From the NCBI GenBank assembly GCA_963733935.1, contig CAVTEQ010000011.1, forward strand, positions 1 through 64,000: 64,000 bases of DNA. The letters are read 5' to 3'. The first letter of the stretch is position 1, and each line of letters starts with the position of its first letter. Both the position numbers and the translations under genes were made by a program. Positions 26,627-35,701 of the stretch are shown here, piece by piece. The notes below the pieces were generated by a model. It had not been told where the DNA came from, searched no databases, and saw only the letters and a list, made by a program, of their open reading frames with translations. Source of the DNA: JAHFUA01 sp963733935. Lineage in GTDB: Bacteria; Acidobacteriota; Terriglobia; Terriglobales; Acidobacteriaceae.

Positions 26627-29023
26627 CTATCGCAACTCCGCACAGCCGGCTAATGGATTGACATACGTGACTGGATCCATCGGCACCGCACCATCGTGCT
26701 GCCCGTGCGGCGCAACCCACTTCCATCCGTCTTTTTGCAGGGAGGAAAGACCGATGCCGTACGCACGCCTCATCCCATCCGCCTGCTCTGCGACCAGCGC
26801 AAAATCTCCTTGCATCGACCATCCCTTCCAGGTGAGCGGTTGGGTACTGAAATTCGATAAAAGCACATAAGTTGTTTCTCGGTAGAAAAAGCTCGCGCTT
26901 TGACTGCAAGCCAGGGTGGAGTTGCTCAACGTCTGGCGCCAAGCGGCCGTGTCTACAACTCCCGTGGCTGGTAGCAGCACAAATCCCATGTGCGCCGGCA
27001 GGCGTGTTCGTCTCTTGTAACTGAGCACCGGGGCTGCTTCTCGTAGCCCGTATTCCGCGGAATACCAACCTTCTCTGGTGTGGCTGTCTCCGTTTACGCA
27101 GGCGAGTTCCCATCCCTCTGCGCACAAAGGGATTACGGTCAAACGTCCGCCTTCCAGCGTGTCGAGCTCGGTGGCGTTTGAGCCGGGCAGTACTCGCGCG
27201 TGGCCGGGAGCGCAATGAAAAAGCCATTCCAGCGTGTGCTCGCCCGGCCCCTCGATCCAGTCATGCACGAACCAAAAATCGCCCTTGAGAAAAACCACCC
27301 TTCGGCGATGCCGGAAGGAAAAATTCTTGGTTCTCGCGACCACACTCGCTTGAGCGTAATCCAGCTCCGGACCAAGATGGATTTTCTCGGTGTGCGGCTC
27401 GGCTCGCGTCTTCCAGCGAAATGGCTGGCTGTCGGGCTCGGAAGAACCGCAACCGTCCAGCAGGACGCGGCTATGGCTTCCGCCTCCCCGAAAACGGTTC
27501 CGCCAGCCGCCTGCAACCGCGTAGCTGCACGTGCCCGGATCGACTAAGACCGGGATGCCCTCGGCGGCAACAGCGATGCTGAGCTCATCGGCATGAGCAT
27601 GGCCAGCCGGGTGCGGCTGCCGCGTACCCACGTTGAACAGCAGGAAGTTTGCGTCTTGCCGATTACTGTCGCGGAAAGCATAAAAGCCGCTTTGCGGCAG
27701 ACCCTGGGAGCAAATCGATGGGGTGCATTCGCCCGCCCGCCAGAACGCTAACGCCGCTTCCGCACCGAGCAGCCACAAGGTCTCTTCGCGCAGTTGTCCC
27801 GCCCGTGAATGCAACAGGGCGTCCGCGAACAACGCTGCTCCGGTGGAAAGCAGCGGACGCAGGTCGTCGGGCTTCTGACCATCCAGATTCAGGAGCAATC
27901 CGCCATCACTGTCGCCGCACTTCACAGTTTCGCCATTGGGAAAGACGAAACAGGTTGCTGCCTCCATCAGGCCACGCAAACGTTGCAGAAAGTCCGGCGG
28001 AATGGCAATACCATTTCGCCGGGCCAGAAGATAAGCATGCAAATAGAAACAGGCGGTGTATTTTAGATAACAAGCCGACCGCTCAAAATGCATGCAATCC
28101 GCCATCACCTGGCGGCGGGATTCCTCCACCAGGATGCGCCAGCCCAGGGTCCGCCACTCCTCAGACGCGGGTAGTTCCGGAAACAAGGTGCCCACGTAGA
28201 AAAGGCCAAGCGCCTCTCCGGTAAGGTGCGTATTGGGGCTGAAATGATAAGAAAGATGCGTAGCCACGTGCCGCATTTGCTGGAAAACAGATTTCAGGAG
28301 CGCGAAATTCACCGCGGCTGAGTAAGCAGAGGCATCGCACAAAAGATGCACCGCCCACGTCCAGGAGATGCAGCGCAACGCCAGTTCCAGAGAGCTCGTC
28401 CAATTGACGCCCAGGTACGGCGGGTTGTTATGGATCCAATCCACCAAGTGCCCGGCGAACACCTTGGCGTATTTTTCGTCGCCGGTGAGCGCATATGCCT
28501 TTCCCAGCACTGGAAAGTGGAGATGCCGGTTCAACTCCCAAATGATCTTGGAGTCGCCCGGGGCAGCGCTGGAAAGGGGATCGATTGCCGCCCAGAATTT
28601 CCGTGGCCATTCGCGCCCAGTGATGGGATCGCGATGCCAGCGGGGAGGACTGCCAACATCTATGTCAGCAAACCCGAGCAAGCTGAGCTTCCCATACTCA
28701 GCCCGGTCTGCGCGCTGGCAGCTTTGTTCCACTGATTCCGGAAAGAGCTGCCGCACCGACTCAGCAACCCTCAGCAACTCATCCCGGGAAAGGAAGAAAG
28801 ATGCGATGCGCCGGCGGCGCCACGCCAACAGCTCAGAAGCGAGGGAGTCGATATCCTTCCGCCGCCACTCCGGCCGCGAGCCTGACATATAGGCAGCAAA
28901 GGCCTCGTCGGACATAGGGCGCTGCCACCGCTCACCCCATGTGGCCAGCCGTTGTGCGCCCCGCTCGCGCAGCTCCCGCGGAGGCATGTGCAACAAGCGG
29001 CCAAATTGATGGAGATTGGTCAC
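26627..29023 (-). CDS. Heparinase II/III family protein (alginate-lyase-like)
   Basis: 798 aa from the GTG at 29023, which forms a GTGA overlap with the stop of the upstream glycosyltransferase. The first half is all-alpha: W-R-x-D and VNWTSSLELALRCISWTWAVHLL lie in the (alpha/alpha) barrel, with HLSYHFSPNTHLTGEALGLFY nearby. The second half is a heparinase-type beta-sandwich with GHAHADELSIAVAAEGIPVLVDPGTCSYA. Such proteins cleave uronate-containing polysaccharides by beta-elimination. Inside an exopolysaccharide operon with a sugar-acid dehydrogenase it may edit or release the polymer. No signal peptide is seen at either plausible start, so the compartment is unclear. Confidence 0.83.
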   Translation of the reverse strand: MTNLHQFGRLLHMPPRELRERGAQRLATWGERWQRPMSDEAFAAYMSGSRPEWRRKDIDSLASELLAWRRRRIASFFLSRDELLRVAESVRQLFPESVEQSCQRADRAEYGKLSLLGFADIDVGSPPRWHRDPITGREWPRKFWAAIDPLSSAAPGDSKIIWELNRHLHFPVLGKAYALTGDEKYAKVFAGHLVDWIHNNPPYLGVNWTSSLELALRCISWTWAVHLLCDASAYSAAVNFALLKSVFQQMRHVATHLSYHFSPNTHLTGEALGLFYVGTLFPELPASEEWRTLGWRILVEESRRQVMADCMHFERSACYLKYTACFYLHAYLLARRNGIAIPPDFLQRLRGLMEAATCFVFPNGETVKCGDSDGGLLLNLDGQKPDDLRPLLSTGAALFADALLHSRAGQLREETLWLLGAEAALAFWRAGECTPSICSQGLPQSGFYAFRDSNRQDANFLLFNVGTRQPHPAGHAHADELSIAVAAEGIPVLVDPGTCSYAVAGGWRNRFRGGGSHSRVLLDGCGSSEPDSQPFRWKTRAEPHTEKIHLGPELDYAQASVVARTKNFSFRHRRRVVFLKGDFWFVHDWIEGPGEHTLEWLFHCAPGHARVLPGSNATELDTLEGGRLTVIPLCAEGWELACVNGDSHTREGWYSAEYGLREAAPVLSYKRRTRLPAHMGFVLLPATGVVDTAAWRQTLSNSTLACSQSASFFYRETTYVLLSNFSTQPLTWKGWSMQGDFALVAEQADGMRRAYGIGLSSLQKDGWKWVAPHGQHDGAVPMDPVTYVNPLAGCAELR

Positions 29024-30219
29024 ACGGTCACGCGGTCGTCTTGTGTAGATTGCGGTGCGAGTGTCGTCGCCGGCACCGGGCCTCCCGGCTGGGCTGTCAG
29101 CAATTCTCGATATACCCGGAGCCACTGCTGTTCCACCGTGCTCCATGAGTACTTTGCGCACTCTAAGCGAGCCCGGGCAGCCAGGCTGCTAGCCAGCTCA
29201 GGATCATCCAGCAGCCGGATCATGTTCGCGGACAATTGCGCCGCGTTGCCTACGGACGACAACAAACCGGTCTTCTGATCCTCCACGATGAAGGGAATGC
29301 CGCCGGCGTTCGTGCTCACCACGGGAAGCCCGGCTGCGAACGCCTCCAGGATGGATACCGGCATGTTATCGATCGACGAAGCATTGACAAAGATGTCGTG
29401 GCGGTCGTACCAGGCAGGAATCTGATCGTGCGGCACTGCGCCAGCGAATGTGACATCTCGCAATCCCAGCCGCAGCGCCAGCGCGCGGAGCTCGGCTTCC
29501 TGCGGGCCTGTACCGACCAAAGTGAGAATGGCTGCCGGGTATCTCGCTTTCAGATACACAAATGCCTTCAGGACGTCCTGAATTCGGTAATGAGGTTCAA
29601 AGCCTCGCGTGCACAGCAAGCGGGGAGCCAGAGGCGCGCGCAGCCGGAAACGAAACTGGTCGGTGTCCACGACGTTCGCAACCACTTCCGCCTGCTTGCC
29701 TAATTCGGCAAAGCTTTGGCAGAGATAGCGGGAGCCAACCGCAATGCAGTCGGTGTAACGAAACACCCAACTCACGAACCACCGCCAGCGCCGGAAGTGA
29801 TCGTCCGCTTCGCCACTGCGGTAATTGAGCAAGACCTTCTTCCGAAACAGGTGTGCCACCAGGACGGCTGGCGCCGGCGCCAAGAGAAAAGACCAATAGG
29901 AAGCCGAGAAGATATGCACCACATCGGCCCGAGGCACTTCTCTCAGAAGGCTGAGCAGGTACACCAGGGTACGTACGAGAGTCCGAAGGTATCGGACTTT
30001 CACGGTCCATCGCATCGAGCGCGGAGCTTGCGGGTCCACCGGCAGGAACTTCATCGCGATGTCTTGGGCGCCCTCCCAGCAGCGACAGAGTATCTTGGCC
30101 TGGACGGCTTGCCCGCCCACGTACCGCGACGTCGGCGCCACCAGCAGGACCCGGATGGGCTGACAACCGTTCGTCCTACGTTGGACAGTGACTTCGGTTC
30201 TGGCGTCTAGCGACTCCAC
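29020..30219 (-). CDS. Glycosyltransferase family 4 (GT-B)
   Basis: 399 aa. N-terminal domain: IRVLLVAPTSRYVGGQAVQAKILCRCWEG. C-terminal domain: LLCTRGFEPHYRIQDVLKAFVYL and the ExxxxPxxxxE-like segment FVNASSIDNMPVSILEAFAAGLPVVST. Here the first Glu of the usual E-x7-E is replaced by the S-S-I-D-N-M-P-V-S-I-L-E pattern found in a GT4 subgroup. A hydrophobic stretch at about 85-130 may associate with the membrane. The 5' end overlaps the preceding GT2 gene by 13 nt, and the 3' end gives a GTGA junction with the heparinase-like gene. Confidence 0.85.
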   Translation of the reverse strand: MESLDARTEVTVQRRTNGCQPIRVLLVAPTSRYVGGQAVQAKILCRCWEGAQDIAMKFLPVDPQAPRSMRWTVKVRYLRTLVRTLVYLLSLLREVPRADVVHIFSASYWSFLLAPAPAVLVAHLFRKKVLLNYRSGEADDHFRRWRWFVSWVFRYTDCIAVGSRYLCQSFAELGKQAEVVANVVDTDQFRFRLRAPLAPRLLCTRGFEPHYRIQDVLKAFVYLKARYPAAILTLVGTGPQEAELRALALRLGLRDVTFAGAVPHDQIPAWYDRHDIFVNASSIDNMPVSILEAFAAGLPVVSTNAGGIPFIVEDQKTGLLSSVGNAAQLSANMIRLLDDPELASSLAARARLECAKYSWSTVEQQWLRVYRELLTAQPGGPVPATTLAPQSTQDDRVTV

Positions 30220-31322
30220 ACAGACTTCTTTCCAATCACGAAATTCAGAAATGCCACCAGCGCCGCTGCATTGAGCGTAAGGAAGGTAAGCACAGCATTG
30301 GCCGGACGGCTTGCGACCCCGAGCCAGGGATGCATTAACCCCAGTAGCCCAAAACCGTAGAAGAGGAGCTGCGCCAGCATAGCCACCTTGTAAAAACTGG
30401 AATGCAGCAGCAGCGAGCTGCAGAAAATTCCCGCCAGGGCAAAGGGAACCGCCAGCCGCAGGAGTTTGTGGCTCACGAACCGAAAGAGCACCGGATTGGA
30501 TGGCGAGAGTACCCAGGACGCCGACTGCAGCATCTGATAGTTGCCGGTTAGGGTCCGAGTCTTCCGTCGGAACTCTTGTGCGAGGCTTGCCGGCAGGTTA
30601 TCCCAAACCCGCGCTTTCGCCTCAAATACAACTCGTGCTCCCTGGCGCGCCACGTGCATTGGAATGTACACATCGTCCAACAGCGTTCCTTCGGGCAAGG
30701 GCACAACCAAGTTCCGACGCGCGGCGTATAAGGCTCCGGAGGCCCCGACCACCGAGCCGCTCAGCGACTCCCAACGTCTTATTTGTTTCTCTATCCTCCA
30801 ATACAGTCCCGCACATTCTCCCAGGCCTTGTTTAGCTCTTGCAAATATTAGCTCAGCGCTTACACAGCCTACCTCGGGGTCGGCGAGGTCTGCGGCCAGG
30901 CATCGGAGAGCATTGGCCTCGATCCTTTGGCGCGCGTCGGTGAAAACCAGCACTTCGCCTCGCGCCGCCTCAATTCCGTGGTTCAGCGCGATCGCCTTGC
31001 CCTTGTGCTCCGGGAGTACAATCGCCCGCAGCTTCACGTGGGCACATTGGCGGAGCAGTTCGTTCGTGCCGTCGGTTGATCCATCGGACACGATCACGAT
31101 TTCCAGGTGATCCTCGGGGTAGTCCAGTTGCGAGAGGTTGTGCAGCTTATCGGGCAGCGTATGAGCCTCGTTGTAAACAGCCATGATGATCGAAATGGGG
31201 GGGAGATTTGCAGCACTCCGCACCGGACGTGCGCTCCATCGGCTGCGCAGGCAGAGTACGAGTGGGTATCCCAGGTACGTGTACAGGACGGTTCCAACGG
31301 AAATCCAGAACACCCATTTCAT
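30207..31322 (-). CDS. Membrane glycosyltransferase family 2 (cellulose-synthase-like)
   Basis: 371 aa. A first membrane helix (MKWVFWISVGTVLYTYLGYP) precedes the GT-A domain. Motifs: SIIMAVYNEAHTLPDKL, EIVIVSDGSTDGTNELL, VLVFTDARQRIEANALR (DxD-like) and the LDDVYIPMHVARQGARVVFE acceptor-side segment. The Q/RxxRW-type position is RRKTRTLTGNYQML. Three C-terminal helices span about 270-365. It is a processive or single-addition transferase working at the inner membrane on the growing glycan. It lies directly downstream of the priming transferase, so it may add the second sugar (inference). Confidence 0.87.
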   Translation of the reverse strand: MKWVFWISVGTVLYTYLGYPLVLCLRSRWSARPVRSAANLPPISIIMAVYNEAHTLPDKLHNLSQLDYPEDHLEIVIVSDGSTDGTNELLRQCAHVKLRAIVLPEHKGKAIALNHGIEAARGEVLVFTDARQRIEANALRCLAADLADPEVGCVSAELIFARAKQGLGECAGLYWRIEKQIRRWESLSGSVVGASGALYAARRNLVVPLPEGTLLDDVYIPMHVARQGARVVFEAKARVWDNLPASLAQEFRRKTRTLTGNYQMLQSASWVLSPSNPVLFRFVSHKLLRLAVPFALAGIFCSSLLLHSSFYKVAMLAQLLFYGFGLLGLMHPWLGVASRPANAVLTFLTLNAAALVAFLNFVIGKKSVWSR

Positions 31323-31372
31323 GGTGCTTGCTTCCTTCTTACTCCCGGATGAAACTGCGAATCATCCGTCTG

Positions 31373-32800
31373 TCAATGACGCACGCTGGGTGCTGTCGTT
31401 GCCGTCACCATTTGATCTCCCGCCTCCTGCCGCGGGCAGCTCCCTTTGGCGAGCAAGATCGTTTTGATGGTTTTAAAGATGATTAACAGGTCCAGTGGCA
31501 GCGACCTGTGCTTGATGTAGTACAAGTCGTATTGCAATTTTTCTTTGGCGTCCTCGACCGAGTTGCCGTACTGGTACCGCACTTGTGCCCAGCCCGTGAT
31601 GCCCGGCGGGACCGTATGCCGCAGATGATAATAAGGAATTTCTCGATTCAGCCATTCGACGAATTCCGGACGTTCGGGGCGAGGACCGACAAACGCCATG
31701 TCGCCGCGCAGCACGTTCCACAGTTGTGGGAGTTCGTCCATCCGTGTCAGCCGCAGGAGACGCCCGATGCGCGTGATGCGAGGATCGTCGTCGCGAGCCC
31801 ATGTCGGTCCGGTGTCGGCTTCCGCATCCTTTTGCATGGTGCGGAACTTGAAGCATGTAAAGATCTCTCCATTTTTCCCAACCCGCTCTTGCCGATACAG
31901 TACTGGTCCCGGAGAGAAAGCTTTGATCAATAGCGCAACCAGCGGGAGCAGCGGGAAGGACAGCGTCAACAGAACCGACGAAGCCAGCGCCGACACCGCG
32001 CGGTGCAGGGAAAGACGGGCATTAAAGCCGTCACAGAAGATGAGTCCGCTGGGGTAAAGGCCATCCACCCCGATTTTCCCGGAGGTCTTTTCAAGAACTT
32101 CGGTGGCGTCTTGGACCTTGATTCCCTTCAGCTTGAGCTCGAGCAGCGCTTGCACAGGGATGCTTCCACGCCGATCCGACGGGGCCACAATCACACGATC
32201 AACGGTGCGGTTTCGCATTCGTCCGGATGGCCCCCTGACCAGATCGAAAGTCAGGTCCGAAGTTCCGAGGGTGTCGCTCCACCCGACAATGTCCAGTCCC
32301 AAGTCACATCTGTCACGGATACCGTGGACCAATTGCTCGGCCAGCTTCCCCGTACCCAAGACATACACACGTTCTCTAAGGACAGACAGTTGCAACAGCC
32401 AAGAATATGTCGAACGCCAAACGATCAATGACGCAACCATGATCAGCAACCCGGCGATCAGGGATCGTTTGCCGAGCATAACTCCAGGAAACAAATACCC
32501 CGCGACGGCGAGAATAATGGAGAGCCCCCCAAGTGCGGCAAGAAGGCGGAAGTAAGTTTCCCGGTTTGTCTGCAGTCGCTCAGGCTCATAAAGGTCGAAG
32601 TAGTGCGATAACAGTAGAACCAGCCCCGTAATAACCACAACCTTCTCGAGGCCGTGTTTATAAGTTAAGACCAGGTAAGAGTCATGGCCGTAATTGAGGA
32701 GTATCCCAAACAGCAAGGAGGCGCAGACGAGAAATAGATCGCTGGCCAGCAGTATCAATATCCGTCGCGGGTAGTAGACGTTAAAAAGGCGAACAACCAT
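31373..32800 (-). CDS. Polyprenyl glycosylphosphotransferase, exosortase-system type (priming sugar transferase)
   Basis: 475 aa from ATG 32800 (a GTG two codons upstream is also possible). Four to five N-terminal helices precede a CoA-binding-like Rossmann region (VLGTGKLAEQLVHGI). A further helix leads into the bacterial sugar-transferase domain with PVLYRQERVGKNGEIFTCFKFRTM, RMDELPQLWNVLRGDMAFVGPRPERPEFV and PGITGWAQVRYQYG. It transfers sugar-1-phosphate to undecaprenyl phosphate and so starts repeat-unit synthesis. The layout and motif wording fit the TIGR03013-type sugar transferases associated with PEP-CTERM/exosortase loci (from memory of the family). The small PEP-CTERM gene lies 159 nt upstream. 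Confidence 0.87.
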   Translation of the reverse strand: MVVRLFNVYYPRRILILLASDLFLVCASLLFGILLNYGHDSYLVLTYKHGLEKVVVITGLVLLLSHYFDLYEPERLQTNRETYFRLLAALGGLSIILAVAGYLFPGVMLGKRSLIAGLLIMVASLIVWRSTYSWLLQLSVLRERVYVLGTGKLAEQLVHGIRDRCDLGLDIVGWSDTLGTSDLTFDLVRGPSGRMRNRTVDRVIVAPSDRRGSIPVQALLELKLKGIKVQDATEVLEKTSGKIGVDGLYPSGLIFCDGFNARLSLHRAVSALASSVLLTLSFPLLPLVALLIKAFSPGPVLYRQERVGKNGEIFTCFKFRTMQKDAEADTGPTWARDDDPRITRIGRLLRLTRMDELPQLWNVLRGDMAFVGPRPERPEFVEWLNREIPYYHLRHTVPPGITGWAQVRYQYGNSVEDAKEKLQYDLYYIKHRSLPLDLLIIFKTIKTILLAKGSCPRQEAGDQMVTATTAPSVRH

Positions 32801-32959
32801 GACCACTTCCAGGTTTAGCGGAGGTGCGTACCAGCAAGAGATGTCGGTTGCTGGGAGATCACGTTGGGTCGGAACTACAAGCCAGTTTTCAGCGATGAGT
32901 TGCGCGGCGGTTATTGAGGCATTGCGGAAAGGTGCGGACTACCCATTAACCGGATGGCT

Positions 32960-33214
32960 TCAGCGGACTCGACGTGGTCGGATTATGCCACCCACCAGGA
33001 CCAAACCGGAACCAAACAAAGCCAAGGCAACAGGTTCCGGCGTGTCATCGTCCCTCTTATCGGCAACGGCCGTAACGACTCGGTTGGCAAGAATGGAGGT
33101 CTTGGTTCTTTCTGTGCTGGCTACTCGCGCCGATCCAGTGTTTAATGCGAGTAACCCACAGAGGATACCTGCCCAGAGCAGCGTTCTCCGCAGACTCCAC
33201 ATTTTACGCTCCAT
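32960..33214 (-). CDS. Small PEP-CTERM-type sorting-signal protein, 84 aa
   Basis: 84 aa from ATG 33214 (GGAGGG about 11 nt upstream; an ATG four codons later is possible). An N-terminal signal peptide (MWSLRRTLLWAGILCGLLALN) is followed by only about 35 mature residues. The C-terminus is a tripartite sorting signal: PEP in DDTPEPVALALFG, a transmembrane helix (VALALFGSGLVLVGGII) and the basic tail RPRRVR. This is the substrate signature of exosortases. The mature part is almost all Ser/Thr/Lys/Asp, so the protein is close to a minimal anchor. It sits between the Wzc and priming-transferase genes, inside the exopolysaccharide operon. Function unknown; it may be the operon's cognate exported partner. 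Confidence 0.72.
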   Translation of the reverse strand: MERKMWSLRRTLLWAGILCGLLALNTGSARVASTERTKTSILANRVVTAVADKRDDDTPEPVALALFGSGLVLVGGIIRPRRVR

Positions 33215-33399
33215 GGTGGCGGTTTCCCTCCACGCAGTTCGGCGCCGGATCTGGTCGTACATTCCATAACCGAAGCATAGGTTGCTGATTAATGCATAAG
33301 GACATCATGTGGCTTATCTTTCCAGGGGATAGGTGATCCAGGAGAGCGGGGCCTCCTAATTCGAAGCACATTCGTGCTTTCTTCTTGATGTAATGCTTC

Positions 33400-35694
33400 C
33401 TAGCTCCTAGTCACTTCGTGATGATAGGAGCGATACCCAGGCGCGCAGCCAGTCTTCCTTGGGTCCCATTCGTTCAAAACGGTTCCCAGCACACGCGTTC
33501 CGTCTTCCATCAGCCGCTGGCTCGCCGCCGCCGCCTCCTCCCTTGTCGTCTGGGTTGAACGCACCACCAGAATCACGCCATCGGCGAGCCGCCCGACCAC
33601 CCGCGCGTCCGGCATATGCAGCATGGGGGGCGTATCGATGATGACGGTATGGAATTCCTCCCGCACCCGCTTCAGAAACTCAAACGCCTGCGGTGAGTAG
33701 AGCAGAACGGAGATGCTCGAGGCGACGGATCCGGCGGGCAGCAGATTCAGGTTGGGGTAGCTTGTGCCCATAACCATCTCGCCATTTTGGGGTGGCTTTT
33801 TCCCTTGGAGCAGGTCGCTCAGCCCCCAGGCATTGGACACCTGGAAGATTTCGTGCAGCCGCCCCTTACGCAGATCGGCGTCGATCAGCAGGACAGGCCG
33901 GCCGATCTCGGCCAACGCCAGCGCCAGGTTGCTGGCCACCGTCGTCTTTCCCTCCCCGGGGTTCGCACTGGTGAGCGCGAGGACGCGCGGCCGGTTTCCG
34001 TTCTCTCCAACGCACAGAATCGAGGTCAGGGTGGCCTGGAAGGAGTCGGCCAAAACGGAATGTTTTCGCGAGGTAATCAGTTCCACGTGCCCGGTACCGT
34101 TCTTCTCTGCATTGCCCTCGATGCCCCTTCCCTTTTTGTAGTATGTGAAGTACCGGCTCCGTTCCGCATCCGCCGCAGGGATCACCCCCAGTTCCGGCAG
34201 GTCAAGGTATAGGGGCGCCTCGCCGGGAGCTCGAATGCTTCGGTCGGCACGCTCTCGCATCACGACAAAGATCATGCCCAAGAAGGCTCCGCCGAGAAGG
34301 CCAAGCGCCGAATTCAAAACGAGATTTGGCTTGTAAGGACGTGCCGGCGGTTTGGCGGAATCAACCACGCGGATGTTGCTTGCGCGCAGGGCGGAGTTCA
34401 TGCCCGCTTCCTGGACGTTGCGCAGCAGAGAGTCGTAAAGCTGGCGGTTCGTGTCCACCTCGCCTTTCAGCATGTTGTAGTGCGCCACCTGAGCCGCCTG
34501 CTCGGACATAACACGGGCCTGGGAGGAGTAGTTCCCAGCCAGCAGATTCTCGCGGCGTTGGGCGGACTTGAATTCATTCCAGATGCGCTGCATGATGCTG
34601 GTACGTTCCTTCTGCAAGGCCGATTCCAGGGTTGCCACCTGTGCCTGGACTTTTCTTACGGTCGGGTGGGTCGGGGTCAGGGAAGATGACAACTCGGCAA
34701 GTTGGCGGCGCAGGTCGGTGAGCTTGACCTGGTACTCCTTTAGAGTTGGATCATCGAGCACTTCGGGAAGGGACTCCGGAGACGCGGTTAAGGCCAGCTC
34801 GTATTTGGATTGTTTGGCAATGCGATCGGCCTGGGCCTTGGAGAGTTCCTCCTGAAGCTGCCGGAGTTTCTCCTCGACGACGTTGTTTTTCTCCGAAGTG
34901 AACAGTAGGCCAGAAGCCTGAGCATAGCTCTGGAGCTGGTCTTCAGATTTCTCGAGCTTGACCCGGACGTCTTGCATTTGGCCGGCAAGCCATTCGCCCG
35001 TTTGCTGGGCAGCCTTCCAACGGACCTCGAGATTGTTCTGAATGAACTCTGAAGTTATGGCATTGACGACGTCGGCAGCCAGCTGCGGGTCGGTGGAATC
35101 GTAGAGAATTTCGACAAGCCGCGTGTCGTTCTCGATGCGAACTTTCAGGTTGCTGGTAACCGCGCGCAAGGCCTGTTCGCGGGTCAGGGCGGGCAGCGAC
35201 TCGCGCAGACCTAGAGAGCTGCGCCAGGCAGAGAGGCGTCCCGTGTTGTTCTGCAGAGAGAGCCTTCTCGCGAGATCCAGCTTGGCAACGACCCGCTCCA
35301 GGACGGATTCGCTTTGCAGGATCTTTACCTCTGTCCGCAGATCAGATTCGGGCGAAGAACTCCCTTCACTTGCGGTGGGGCTCACGTCGTGCATATTCAG
35401 GAAGTTCTTGTTGAGGCTCTGGATTTCGAGGGACGCACGGGCCTGGTAGAGCGGTGTCTGCGGAAAGGTAAACAGAAGTGCGGAGAGCAGGCCCAGGAAC
35501 GCGATCAGGACGATGGTGCCTTTGCGACGTCGGAGGATGTCCCAGTATCCGAGCAGCAGGCTGGAGTCCGGATCCTCGATTACCTCGGGAAACATTGCTT
35601 CCGGGTACTGCGGCCGCACCCGCAGACTGGTCCCGGCATTCCTTGCTTCGTGCGGGTCCTCGCCGGGGCCTGCCAGTTGTCGTTGGTTTTCCAT
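33400..35694 (-). CDS. Wzc-type polysaccharide co-polymerase with tyrosine-kinase-like ATPase domain
   Basis: 764 aa from ATG 35694, 7 nt after the wza stop; the open frame upstream is spurious. A Wzz chain-length domain has helices near 60 and 480 and a long periplasmic coiled coil between them (for example LEKSEDQLQSYAQASGLLF). The cytoplasmic BY-kinase domain carries Walker A ANPGEGKTTVASNLALAL, Walker A' VLLIDADLRKGRLHEIF and Walker B VIIDTPPML. It controls chain length and export together with Wza. The C-terminus (CAPGYRSYHHEVTRS) has only two Tyr and no Tyr cluster, so autophosphorylation control may differ from E. coli Wzc. Confidence 0.9.
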   Translation of the reverse strand: MENQRQLAGPGEDPHEARNAGTSLRVRPQYPEAMFPEVIEDPDSSLLLGYWDILRRRKGTIVLIAFLGLLSALLFTFPQTPLYQARASLEIQSLNKNFLNMHDVSPTASEGSSSPESDLRTEVKILQSESVLERVVAKLDLARRLSLQNNTGRLSAWRSSLGLRESLPALTREQALRAVTSNLKVRIENDTRLVEILYDSTDPQLAADVVNAITSEFIQNNLEVRWKAAQQTGEWLAGQMQDVRVKLEKSEDQLQSYAQASGLLFTSEKNNVVEEKLRQLQEELSKAQADRIAKQSKYELALTASPESLPEVLDDPTLKEYQVKLTDLRRQLAELSSSLTPTHPTVRKVQAQVATLESALQKERTSIMQRIWNEFKSAQRRENLLAGNYSSQARVMSEQAAQVAHYNMLKGEVDTNRQLYDSLLRNVQEAGMNSALRASNIRVVDSAKPPARPYKPNLVLNSALGLLGGAFLGMIFVVMRERADRSIRAPGEAPLYLDLPELGVIPAADAERSRYFTYYKKGRGIEGNAEKNGTGHVELITSRKHSVLADSFQATLTSILCVGENGNRPRVLALTSANPGEGKTTVASNLALALAEIGRPVLLIDADLRKGRLHEIFQVSNAWGLSDLLQGKKPPQNGEMVMGTSYPNLNLLPAGSVASSISVLLYSPQAFEFLKRVREEFHTVIIDTPPMLHMPDARVVGRLADGVILVVRSTQTTREEAAAASQRLMEDGTRVLGTVLNEWDPRKTGCAPGYRSYHHEVTRS

Positions 35695-35701
35695 AAAAAC
35701 C

